From positions 1-11,449 of the forward strand of contig JAUXJB010000031.1 in NCBI GenBank assembly GCA_030624945.1: 11,449 nt of DNA, read 5' to 3'. Both the position numbers and the translations under genes were made by a program. This stretch comes from Deltaproteobacteria bacterium. Its GTDB lineage: Bacteria; Myxococcota_A; UBA9160; SZUA-336. Below the pieces are notes generated by a model. It had not been told where the DNA came from. It was given only the letters and a program-made list of their open reading frames with translations, and made no database searches. The first letter of the stretch is position 1, and each line of letters begins with the position of its first letter. Positions 1-6,484 of this stretch are shown here, piece by piece.

Positions 1-76
1 GGGGTACGTCCAGGAGCATGCACAGGCTGCCCAGGAATGGGAACGCGCAATGCCGTCGTCGACCCCGATTATTCAT
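1..76 (-). CDS. Start of an unidentified gene, cut by the window edge
   Basis: An ATG at 76-74 overlaps the ctaB stop codon in the classic ATGA arrangement and opens a frame that stays open for 25 codons to the window edge. The visible peptide starts MNNRGRRRH and continues into a hydrophobic stretch (about residues 10-23), as in a signal peptide or a first membrane helix preceded by positive charge. A GGAG lies about 11 nt upstream inside ctaB. The 4-bp overlap suggests it is the next gene of the same operon. The product cannot be identified from 25 residues, and at this GC content a frame this short could be open by chance. Confidence 0.45.
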   Translation of the reverse strand, partial: MNNRGRRRHCAFPFLGSLCMLLDVP

Positions 77-987
77 GTCCGGAGGGTCTCCACGAGGATC
101 GCCGTGAACAGGATCGCGAGGTACGCGATCGAGACGACGAACACGCGACGATCCCCGGCGTCGTTCGCGCGGCGCATCGCGTGGAGAATCGAGGCGACGA
201 ATGCAGCCCCACCCACGAGTGCCACGCCGGCGTACAGCGAGCCCAGGGCACCCGCGAGCCAGGGAATGAGCGTCACCGGGATCAGTGCGAGCGCCCAGCC
301 GAGCATCTGCCGGCGTGTGGCGCGGTCACCGGACACTGCCGGTAGCGTGGGGAATCCGGCCGCTGCGTACTCACGGCTGCGGTAGAGGGCAATCGCCCAG
401 AAGTGCGGCGGCTGCCACACGAAGACGATCGCGAAGAGCGCGACTCCCCAGATCCCGATCCGACCGTCGCTGGCGGCGTCCGCGATCAGCGGGGCGATCG
501 CTCCCGAGATGCCGCCGACGACCACGGCCTGAGGTGTGCGCGGCTTGAGCCAGGCCGTGTAGACGATGATGTAGTGCGCCAGTGCCAGGGCTCCAATCAG
601 GGCCGGAAGGGGGCCCCCGACGGCAAACAGCGCGAGCAGGCCGGCCGCAGAGACGGCGAGCCCGAACGCCAGGGCGCGCGTCGGCGAGAGACGTCCAGCG
701 GGCAGGGGGCGGTCGCGCGTCCGGATCATGTATGCGTCGCGCCCCCGCTCGTACCACGCGTTGAGAGCGCCGCATCCTCCGCCGACGAGTGCCGTGCCGA
801 GCAGCACGCCAGCGACTGTGATCGGGTCGGGCCAGCCGCTGCCGAGCGCGAGTGCGGGCGGCGCCGTCAGCAGGACCAGGAGCAGGATCCTGGGGCGAGT
901 CAGCGCCACGTAGTCCAGCAGAACGGACCGGTCCCGCACCCTGGGCACGCCGCCGAGCCAGCTCGGAGCTGGAGCTCGCCAGTACAT
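73..987 (-). CDS. ctaB: Protoheme IX farnesyltransferase (heme O synthase) CtaB
   Basis: This 304-residue membrane prenyltransferase adds a farnesyl group to heme b to give heme O, the precursor of heme A in terminal oxidases and related enzymes. The family signature is present at 76-95: N76, E80 (usually Asp), D84, then MIRTRDRPLP. Also present are a YTxxLKxxTP loop at 143-152 followed by GGISGA (158-163), WQPPHFWAIAL at 191-201, and a GFPTLPAVSGDRATRRQ segment at 211-227. Seven to nine hydrophobic helices fill the protein and the length is normal for the family. I chose the ATG at 987 because it forms a TGATG junction with the upstream gene's stop (989-987), giving translational coupling; the frame is open further upstream but those residues do not resemble CtaB. 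Its place in the operon implies that the neighbouring subunit I carries heme O or A. No heme A synthase (CtaA) is visible. Confidence 0.95.
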   Translation of the reverse strand: MYWRAPAPSWLGGVPRVRDRSVLLDYVALTRPRILLLVLLTAPPALALGSGWPDPITVAGVLLGTALVGGGCGALNAWYERGRDAYMIRTRDRPLPAGRLSPTRALAFGLAVSAAGLLALFAVGGPLPALIGALALAHYIIVYTAWLKPRTPQAVVVGGISGAIAPLIADAASDGRIGIWGVALFAIVFVWQPPHFWAIALYRSREYAAAGFPTLPAVSGDRATRRQMLGWALALIPVTLIPWLAGALGSLYAGVALVGGAAFVASILHAMRRANDAGDRRVFVVSIAYLAILFTAILVETLRT

Positions 988-3050
988 CAGTGCACCTCGA
1001 AGCCGGCCACGCGGTCGAACGTGATCACGCGCCTCGCCTCTTCGACGAGGCTGATCTGCTTCTCCAGGACGTAGGTCCACTCGTCGGGATCGGCGCTGTC
1101 GCCGATCTCGACGGTGACCCTGTGCTCGCCAGGTGGGACGGGAATGCGTTCCACGGCCACGCTGTTCCCGTCGCTCCAGATGCCCGAGGGCGGGTAGGCG
1201 GCTTCGAGCAGGAGCTCGCCGTCCAGCTGGACGCGCATCCGGACGGAAGCGCGCGTCCGGTCGCAGATCTGCTCCCTGCGCATGTGTCGCGGCCGGCTCG
1301 CCTGCTCTTCCTCCGTGAGCTCGCGGCAGTTCTCGCTCGCCTGCCCCGGGTGCTTGAACGCGACCACCAGCTCCGAGCCCGAAAAGGCGGGCGTGGCGTA
1401 GACGAGGTCGCTGCCTGCACCCAGCACGGCCGCGACGAGTACCGCGAGCGCGACCGATGCGATGCCGGCTAGAGAGGCGGGGGGACGCGCGGAGCTGTCG
1501 GAGGCCGAGCCTCCGGCACGCGCCGTCATCAGGAGCCTTGTCTTCTGGGTCCGGTCGAGCGCAAGCACTTCTATGCGGCCGCGGTCGACCTTGTCGGCGC
1601 GCAGCATCGGGAGACGTTCGCCGTCCAGGCGCTGGCGGAGCCAGCGGTCACCCTCGCGGTAATGACACTCCCCCTCTGCGCACGTCACGATGAGCGCGCG
1701 GTCGGCGCCGCGCCGCAGCACACGCTCCACGGTGAGCGGGTGCACCCAGCCGGCGCAGGAGACCTTGAGAACCCGGTGGCCGGGGAGCTCCGCACTGAGG
1801 CCGGTGTCCGGGTCGATCGAGAGGTTGGCCCCCGCCGAGTGCGCGCAGACGAAGGCAACGCTGCGCGGCTCCCCGTGGGCGACGTCCTCCTTGACCCATG
1901 CGTCGAGCTGCTCACGCTGCTCGGGGACCGAGAGCCACGGAATGTCCACCGCCACGGGGTCGCACGACCCCGCGCAGATGCCGCAGGCCACACAGCGCGC
2001 CGCATCGACCTCGGCCAGGAGCGCGTACCTCGCGTTCTCCTCGGTTCGCGGCACCAGCGAGATCGCAGCGTAGGGACAGTCCGCGACACACAGCTCACAG
2101 GCATTGCAGCGGGCCGGGTCGATGCGGGCCTGCAGCGAGGCTCCACGACCCAGCCACCACGGGATTCCGAGGACGACCGCCCCGCTGCTCAACAACAGCA
2201 ACCACAGAGCACCGCCGCTCAGCCGATCCGTGAGCGCCTGGGGCAGGAGATACCACCAGTCCATGCTGAACGACGTCCAGCGAGCCGCCATGCGCGCCGG
2301 CTCCGCGCTCATGGCGGGGTAGACGATGCTCAGCAGCAGAAGGGATCCCACCACCCAGACGGTCACCGGCACGCTCGTGAGATAGCGAGGCCGCGAGAGG
2401 CGCGTATTGTGGAGCCACAGCAGGAACACCAGCGCGAGCGGGAGGAGCATGTGCACGAAGAAGACCACGAAGAAGAGCAGCGAGTTGACGCTCCCATCCG
2501 TCAGGAACGAGCGTCCCATCTGGTCGATGAAGATCGGAACGGCATCCAGCACGACGGCGGTTCCCACGGCGACGTGTTGCGCGCGCGCGTCCCACACGAG
2601 CCAGTAGCCCGTCCAGCCGACGAACCAGAGCACGCCCAGCGAGACAGCTCCGGTCACCCAGGCCAGCCAGCGCGCACCGCCAAAGCGGCCTCCCAGGAAC
2701 ATCCGCAGGGCGTGCACGAGCGCGAAGAACATGCAGGCGTCCGAGCTGTAGCGATGCAGCGAGCGCAGAAGACCCGCGGTCCAGGGAGCGCTCGACATGA
2801 GCGCGACCGACTCGTATGCGTGATGGACGCTGGGTCGGTACCAGATCAGCAGCAGCACGCCGGTCAGCGTGGCGATGGCAAACGACGTGATGGCGATGGC
2901 GCCCGTGTGGAGGAACGGGTTGAGCGACTCGGGCAGGACGCGCCCGACCGCGCGGTCGAAGTACAGGAACCCCTTCTCGAGCCAGGTGAGGGCGGGGCCG
3001 CCGCGAACTCCGTCCGTGGCTCTCGGATCTGTCAGTGAGCCTGCAGTCAC
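987..3050 (-). CDS. Cytochrome b / ferredoxin / MvhD-like fusion, membrane-bound electron-transfer protein
   Basis: A 687-residue fusion. Residues about 25-300 are cytochrome b: two heme ligand pairs with canonical 14-residue spacing (H99/H113, H200/H214), helices near 50-71, 101-119, 130-151, 190-213 and 228-246, then a DWWYLLP segment (264-270) and a sixth helix (279-299) that resemble the PEWY region and following helix of subunit IV. The Glu of PEWY is replaced by Trp. Next comes a 2x[4Fe-4S] ferredoxin (C315/318/321/325 and C353/356/359/363), then an MvhD/FlpD-like domain of hydrogenase-heterodisulfide reductase type (about 397-475) with C402, C432, C457 and C462. A single helix (about 526-546) anchors a C-terminal beta-rich domain with C575 and C596. 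Counting helices puts the Fe-S domains in the cytoplasm and the beta domain outside. GTG start with AGGAG five nt upstream. It probably passes electrons between quinol or cytoplasmic carriers and the reductase; partners and direction are unknown. Confidence 0.85.
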   Translation of the reverse strand: MTAGSLTDPRATDGVRGGPALTWLEKGFLYFDRAVGRVLPESLNPFLHTGAIAITSFAIATLTGVLLLIWYRPSVHHAYESVALMSSAPWTAGLLRSLHRYSSDACMFFALVHALRMFLGGRFGGARWLAWVTGAVSLGVLWFVGWTGYWLVWDARAQHVAVGTAVVLDAVPIFIDQMGRSFLTDGSVNSLLFFVVFFVHMLLPLALVFLLWLHNTRLSRPRYLTSVPVTVWVVGSLLLLSIVYPAMSAEPARMAARWTSFSMDWWYLLPQALTDRLSGGALWLLLLSSGAVVLGIPWWLGRGASLQARIDPARCNACELCVADCPYAAISLVPRTEENARYALLAEVDAARCVACGICAGSCDPVAVDIPWLSVPEQREQLDAWVKEDVAHGEPRSVAFVCAHSAGANLSIDPDTGLSAELPGHRVLKVSCAGWVHPLTVERVLRRGADRALIVTCAEGECHYREGDRWLRQRLDGERLPMLRADKVDRGRIEVLALDRTQKTRLLMTARAGGSASDSSARPPASLAGIASVALAVLVAAVLGAGSDLVYATPAFSGSELVVAFKHPGQASENCRELTEEEQASRPRHMRREQICDRTRASVRMRVQLDGELLLEAAYPPSGIWSDGNSVAVERIPVPPGEHRVTVEIGDSADPDEWTYVLEKQISLVEEARRVITFDRVAGFEVH

Positions 3051-3088
3051 TCCCGCTCCTCACTGCTGTCGCTGGTGCGGAGCGGCGA

Positions 3089-4024
3089 TCACGACCGATG
3101 GGCCTCGCCGAGTAGAACGCGCAGCGCCGACGCCAGCCAGCGCTCCTGTAGCTCGCCCAGAGTCAGGCGGTAGGCGATCTTCCCGTCTCGATCGATCAGC
3201 ACGAAGAGATTGGCGTGATCGATCACTCCGGTCTCCGGGTCTCGGCTGCGCGACAGACCGATCGCGTCGAGCACGTGGTCCACCTCGACCGGGGATCCGG
3301 TCACCAGGTTGTAGACGGGGGCGCTCAGCCCGTGGCGGTCTGCGAGCTCCGCCAGCACCTCGCGCGAGTCGTACCCTGGATCCATCGTCACGGCGACCAG
3401 CCTGAGGTCGTCGCGCTCGGCCGGGCTGAGCTCCTCGATCACGCGGCGCGCCTGGGCGAGGATCAGCGGGCAGGCATGCGGACAGGAGGCGTACACGCCA
3501 GTGAGCACCACGACGCGGCCGCGCTGCTCTTCCAGGTCGAATCGCTCGCCGACCTGGTTCACGAGCCGGAGCTCGGGTGCGCGTTGGGCGGTGCGAAGTG
3601 CCTCAGCCGGAAAGGGAAGCTCGCCCCGGGAGGAGCTCGCGTCGATCGTCGCAAGCCCGCCTGCGGAAGCGACGACGACCAGGCCCGCAGCCAGCATGTA
3701 GCGCAGCAGTGCGCGCGGCCGCGCGATCAGGGCCCGGAGCGGCTCCCACCAGACAAGGGTCAAGAGCCCGGCCATCAAGAGCGGCGGGCCGATCACTCCG
3801 ATCGCGTACATCCACTCGACGCGCCCCGTCGCCGGGTCGTAGCGGAAGCACCAGATCCGGAACTCCTCGGCGAAGGCACCGAGACCCGCGGGAGCGGGAG
3901 GCGCGATGAGCAATCCGATGAGCAGCAGCTCGTAGCCGGCGATCAGCGTGAGCGCGAACGCCGGGAATCCGCCGCCGGCCATGAAGCGATAGACCGCTCC
4001 GAGCCCGGGAGTGTCGCCTTGCAC
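3089..4024 (-). CDS. Sco1/SenC family copper chaperone with an N-terminal membrane domain
   Basis: 311 residues. The C-terminal half (about 148-306) is a thioredoxin-fold Sco domain: the copper-binding CPHAC motif gives C181 and C185, and H270 in the VIDHANLFVLID segment is the expected third ligand. Sco proteins load copper into the CuA site of subunit II and act as thiol reductases at the outer face of the membrane. The first ~125 residues are unusual: three hydrophobic segments (about 20-41, 72-92 and 107-126) where most Sco proteins have a single anchor. The GTG start at 4024 has AGGAG eight nt upstream. It lies 16 bp after subunit I and 38 bp before the cytochrome b fusion, so a role in maturing the adjacent CuA subunit is likely. 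The Sco assignment is firm; the function of the extra membrane region is unknown. Confidence 0.92.
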   Translation of the reverse strand: MQGDTPGLGAVYRFMAGGGFPAFALTLIAGYELLLIGLLIAPPAPAGLGAFAEEFRIWCFRYDPATGRVEWMYAIGVIGPPLLMAGLLTLVWWEPLRALIARPRALLRYMLAAGLVVVASAGGLATIDASSSRGELPFPAEALRTAQRAPELRLVNQVGERFDLEEQRGRVVVLTGVYASCPHACPLILAQARRVIEELSPAERDDLRLVAVTMDPGYDSREVLAELADRHGLSAPVYNLVTGSPVEVDHVLDAIGLSRSRDPETGVIDHANLFVLIDRDGKIAYRLTLGELQERWLASALRVLLGEAHRS

Positions 4025-4040
4025 TACGCCTTCTCCTTCT

Positions 4041-5780
4041 CTACCGCACCTGCCAGACGTCGGACAGCCACAGCCAGTTGGCGAAGTAGTAGACCACGAA
4101 GACCAGCAGGAAGATCAGCACGAGGGTCATGGTTCCCGGGGTCCCGAGCTGTCCGCTGTCGGGCTCGGAGGTCGACGCCGCGACAGGGGGTTCCGTGTGC
4201 CACGCCTCCATGGGCCGTCCCGCGTTCGACTTGCCGAAAAAGACCGCCGCGACGACGAGTCCGACGAAGAGAAGTAGCCCCGCGACCGCGATGATCGCAC
4301 CGATGCCCATCAGACCGAGCATGACGTGTGCACCGGAGTCGAAGCCAGCGGAGAGCTGCGCCCCGGTGAACTCTACGTCCCAGTGACGGCGCGGTACCCC
4401 GAAGGAGCCGGCGAAGGACATCGCGATGGCCATGAACGAGATCCCCCCGCCGAACAGCCACGGCTGGATGCGGCAGAGGGCCCGAGCGTAGAACTCCCGT
4501 TGGAAGATGAGCGGCACCAGGTAGTAGGTGAGCGCCATGAACGCGAGTGCGGTTCCGCCGACCACCGTCACGTGGAAGTGCCCGGGGATGCGCAGCGTGT
4601 TGTGCGCCATGATGTTGATCTGCTGGGTGCCGAGCACGACGCCCGTGATGCCGCCGCCGAAGCCAAAGATGACCAGGGACAGGAAGAAGCCCGAGAAGCC
4701 GGGATTCGACCAGGGCGCCGCGATGAGCCAGCCGAACAGACCGCGGGTGTGGCCCTTGCTCCGCATCGCGACCTCGATCGAGGCCGGCACGGTGAAGCCA
4801 TGGACCATCGACGCCAGCACGGCCAGGTACATGGCGTAGCCGCTGTTCCAGATCTTCCAGGCTGCACCAACGCCCGGGTCGACCAGGTGGTGATGGGCCG
4901 AGGCCAGGTTGATGAACAGGATGTAGAGCACGAACGCGCCGCGGCAGACGGCCTCGCTGAGCGGCTTCGCGCCCGTCGTGATCGTCGCGAGCAGGTACCA
5001 GACCGCGACCATGGCGCAGACGTTGACCTGCTGGGACATGTGCCCGAGACCCCACCAGGCGATGCGGTACCAGGCCGGATCGATTGACCCGATTAGCCCA
5101 AGAGACCAGAGCCAGGTCGGAACGAGTGCAATGGCGCCGTGCAGGAGCGCTCCCACCGCGATGATGGCGGCGGCGGTGCCACCGAACGTGACCAGAGGCA
5201 CCGACCCCTCGTAGGTGTGGTCTCGCATCGCGATGTACAGGGTTCCGAAGTAGTTGAAGACTCCGAGCAGGGTACCGACCGCCGTGATGATCAGGCCCAG
5301 GTAGAACGCTGGGTGGGCCTGGAGCGGGACGTAGGAGGTCATCAGCACGTCGCTCGTGCCGGCCAGGATCGTGACATTCACGATGACGGAACCGACCAGC
5401 ATGAGCAGGAAGGCGATCCACGCGAGCTTTGCCGAGAAGAGGCGACTGTTGAGAAGGACGGGGCCGACGAAGTAGAGGATCGCGATCTCGAAGTTCAGGA
5501 TCATCACGATCAACATGTCGAGGCCGTGCAGGGTCAGGATCCGGTAATACCACTCCGCGGGCAGCAGGTGCACGGCGGGCCAGCGTGTCAGGGCGAGCAG
5601 GATCGCCCCGATCCCCCCGATCAAGAGAAACACGATGGCGACGACGGCGTGCAGCTTGATGAAGCGCTGAGCCGTCAGGCAGACGGGCAGGCCGGTGGTG
5701 TCACAGCTCCGGACCTGGCCCGGTGCGTGGTTTCCGGTCGGCCGGCTGGGGATGTCCGAGTCGATGGTGGAAGTGGTCAT
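4041..5780 (-). CDS. Heme-copper oxidase superfamily subunit I, eNOR-like (probable NO reductase catalytic subunit)
   Basis: 579 residues with about 13 membrane helices. Ligands visible: H85 in helix II and H403 in helix X for the low-spin heme, H401 for the high-spin heme (HNTLRIPGHFH, 393-403), H247 in helix VI and H296/H297 in helix VII (AHHHLVDPG) for the active-site metal. The HHxxxDPG and HNTxxxPGHFH segments resemble B-family (ba3) enzymes. The helix VI motif is GHMSQQV in place of GHPxVY, so the cross-linked Tyr position (H+4) is Gln251; no Tyr sits at the alternative C-family position either. Loss of this Tyr is known from NO-reducing members of the superfamily, including the class called eNOR, which uses a CuA subunit II. 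It starts at ATG 5780 with AGGAG seven nt upstream, 9 bp after the CuA subunit gene. Subunit I identity is firm. NO rather than O2 reduction is inferred from the Tyr loss and the NsrR/RIC context. Confidence 0.85.
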   Translation of the reverse strand: MTTSTIDSDIPSRPTGNHAPGQVRSCDTTGLPVCLTAQRFIKLHAVVAIVFLLIGGIGAILLALTRWPAVHLLPAEWYYRILTLHGLDMLIVMILNFEIAILYFVGPVLLNSRLFSAKLAWIAFLLMLVGSVIVNVTILAGTSDVLMTSYVPLQAHPAFYLGLIITAVGTLLGVFNYFGTLYIAMRDHTYEGSVPLVTFGGTAAAIIAVGALLHGAIALVPTWLWSLGLIGSIDPAWYRIAWWGLGHMSQQVNVCAMVAVWYLLATITTGAKPLSEAVCRGAFVLYILFINLASAHHHLVDPGVGAAWKIWNSGYAMYLAVLASMVHGFTVPASIEVAMRSKGHTRGLFGWLIAAPWSNPGFSGFFLSLVIFGFGGGITGVVLGTQQINIMAHNTLRIPGHFHVTVVGGTALAFMALTYYLVPLIFQREFYARALCRIQPWLFGGGISFMAIAMSFAGSFGVPRRHWDVEFTGAQLSAGFDSGAHVMLGLMGIGAIIAVAGLLLFVGLVVAAVFFGKSNAGRPMEAWHTEPPVAASTSEPDSGQLGTPGTMTLVLIFLLVFVVYYFANWLWLSDVWQVR

Positions 5781-5789
5781 GATTCGCTC

Positions 5790-6317
5790 CTACTCATCGA
5801 CGAGGATGCGGCCGGTCATCAGGTGGTGCCCGATTCCGCAGAACTCGTTGCAGATGATGGTGAACTCCCCCGCACTCGTTGGAGTGAGCGTGAGCACGTG
5901 GTCGTAGCCCGGCAGGATCTGGAAGTTCATGTTGATTGGCTGCAACGAGAAGCCGTGCTGGAGATCGATCGAGGAGATATGGACCCGGTACGTCTGGCCC
6001 TTGCGAAGCTTCAGGATCGGATACCAGCTCCACATCTGCGCCTGTAAGTACGCGTCACTACCGGGGGGAGGCTCGACCACGGGGATCCCGTTCATGTCCC
6101 CGACCCGATGGGTTGCCACGAACTGCTGCACGCGCTGCGCGAAGGCTCCCGGCTGCACCCGGTACGACTCACCGGTGCTGTTCTGCTTGCCGTAGAAATG
6201 CCAGTACGGCATGGCGATGAACATGACCAGGCACCAGGTGAAGGCGAGGCCGATCCAGACCCGTTCGGCTCCATGAGGCGGCCTCAGCCAGTCGGCCTCG
6301 GGCGAGTAGATGCTCAT
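5790..6317 (-). CDS. Cytochrome oxidase/NO reductase subunit II with CuA site, B (ba3) type
   Basis: 175 residues: one N-terminal membrane helix (about 20-38) and an extracytoplasmic cupredoxin domain. The CuA ligands are complete: H121 in SSIDLQHGFSL, then C156, C160, H164 and M167 within CNEFCGIGHHLM. The short length, single helix and CNE(F/Y)CGxGHxxM motif match B-family subunit II rather than the longer two-helix A-family form. It accepts electrons from a soluble or membrane c-type cytochrome or cupredoxin and passes them to the low-spin heme of subunit I. The ATG at 6317 has GGGGAG a few nt upstream. It lies 11 bp after the small membrane protein gene and 9 bp before subunit I. No c-type cytochrome gene (no CXXCH) is visible in the window, so its donor must be encoded elsewhere. 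Confidence 0.93.
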   Translation of the reverse strand: MSIYSPEADWLRPPHGAERVWIGLAFTWCLVMFIAMPYWHFYGKQNSTGESYRVQPGAFAQRVQQFVATHRVGDMNGIPVVEPPPGSDAYLQAQMWSWYPILKLRKGQTYRVHISSIDLQHGFSLQPINMNFQILPGYDHVLTLTPTSAGEFTIICNEFCGIGHHLMTGRILVDE

Positions 6318-6328
6318 GAGGATCTCCC

Positions 6329-6484
6329 CTACGGCAGTGTGGCCGGAGGGACCATCCAGAGCTCCAGCCAGCCCCAGAGCGTGTACGACACGAAGGGGAT
6401 TGTGAACCCGAGTGCGAGCAGCAGCCAGGGGTTGTCCATGAGCCGCTGCAGCGGATGTTTGCTCTTTGCGCTGTCACGCTCCAT
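6329..6484 (-). CDS. Small one-helix membrane protein, putative accessory subunit
   Basis: 51 residues: a charged N-terminus (MERDSAKSKH), an amphipathic stretch (PLQRLMDNPW) and one hydrophobic helix (about 20-38) ending in a short WMVPPATLP tail. I chose the ATG at 6484 because a strong GGAGG lies seven nt upstream; the frame is open to 6559, but those extra residues are low-complexity and would overlap the upstream gene by 86 bp. The start overlaps the end of the oxidase-like gene by 11 bp in another frame, which suggests translational coupling. Position and size recall the small IIa-type subunits next to B-family subunit II. I do not recognise a named family. Confidence 0.75.
   Translation of the reverse strand: MERDSAKSKHPLQRLMDNPWLLLALGFTIPFVSYTLWGWLELWMVPPATLP

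Noticed and set aside
1660..1690. CAEGECH in the fusion as a possible c-type heme site
   Set aside because: The spacing is C-x4-C-H, not CXXCH, and the segment matches the second cysteine pair of MvhD-like domains, predicted to be cytoplasmic.
1662..3038. Open frame of 458 codons on the plus strand opposite the cytochrome b fusion
   Set aside because: It is rich in Arg, His, Asp and Glu without any recognisable motif and is the mirror of a gene with strong domain matches; long antisense frames are expected at this GC content.
4024..5553. Minus-strand 509-codon frame overlapping subunit I
   Set aside because: It is an Arg/His/Pro-rich shadow of subunit I in a different frame with no motif of its own.
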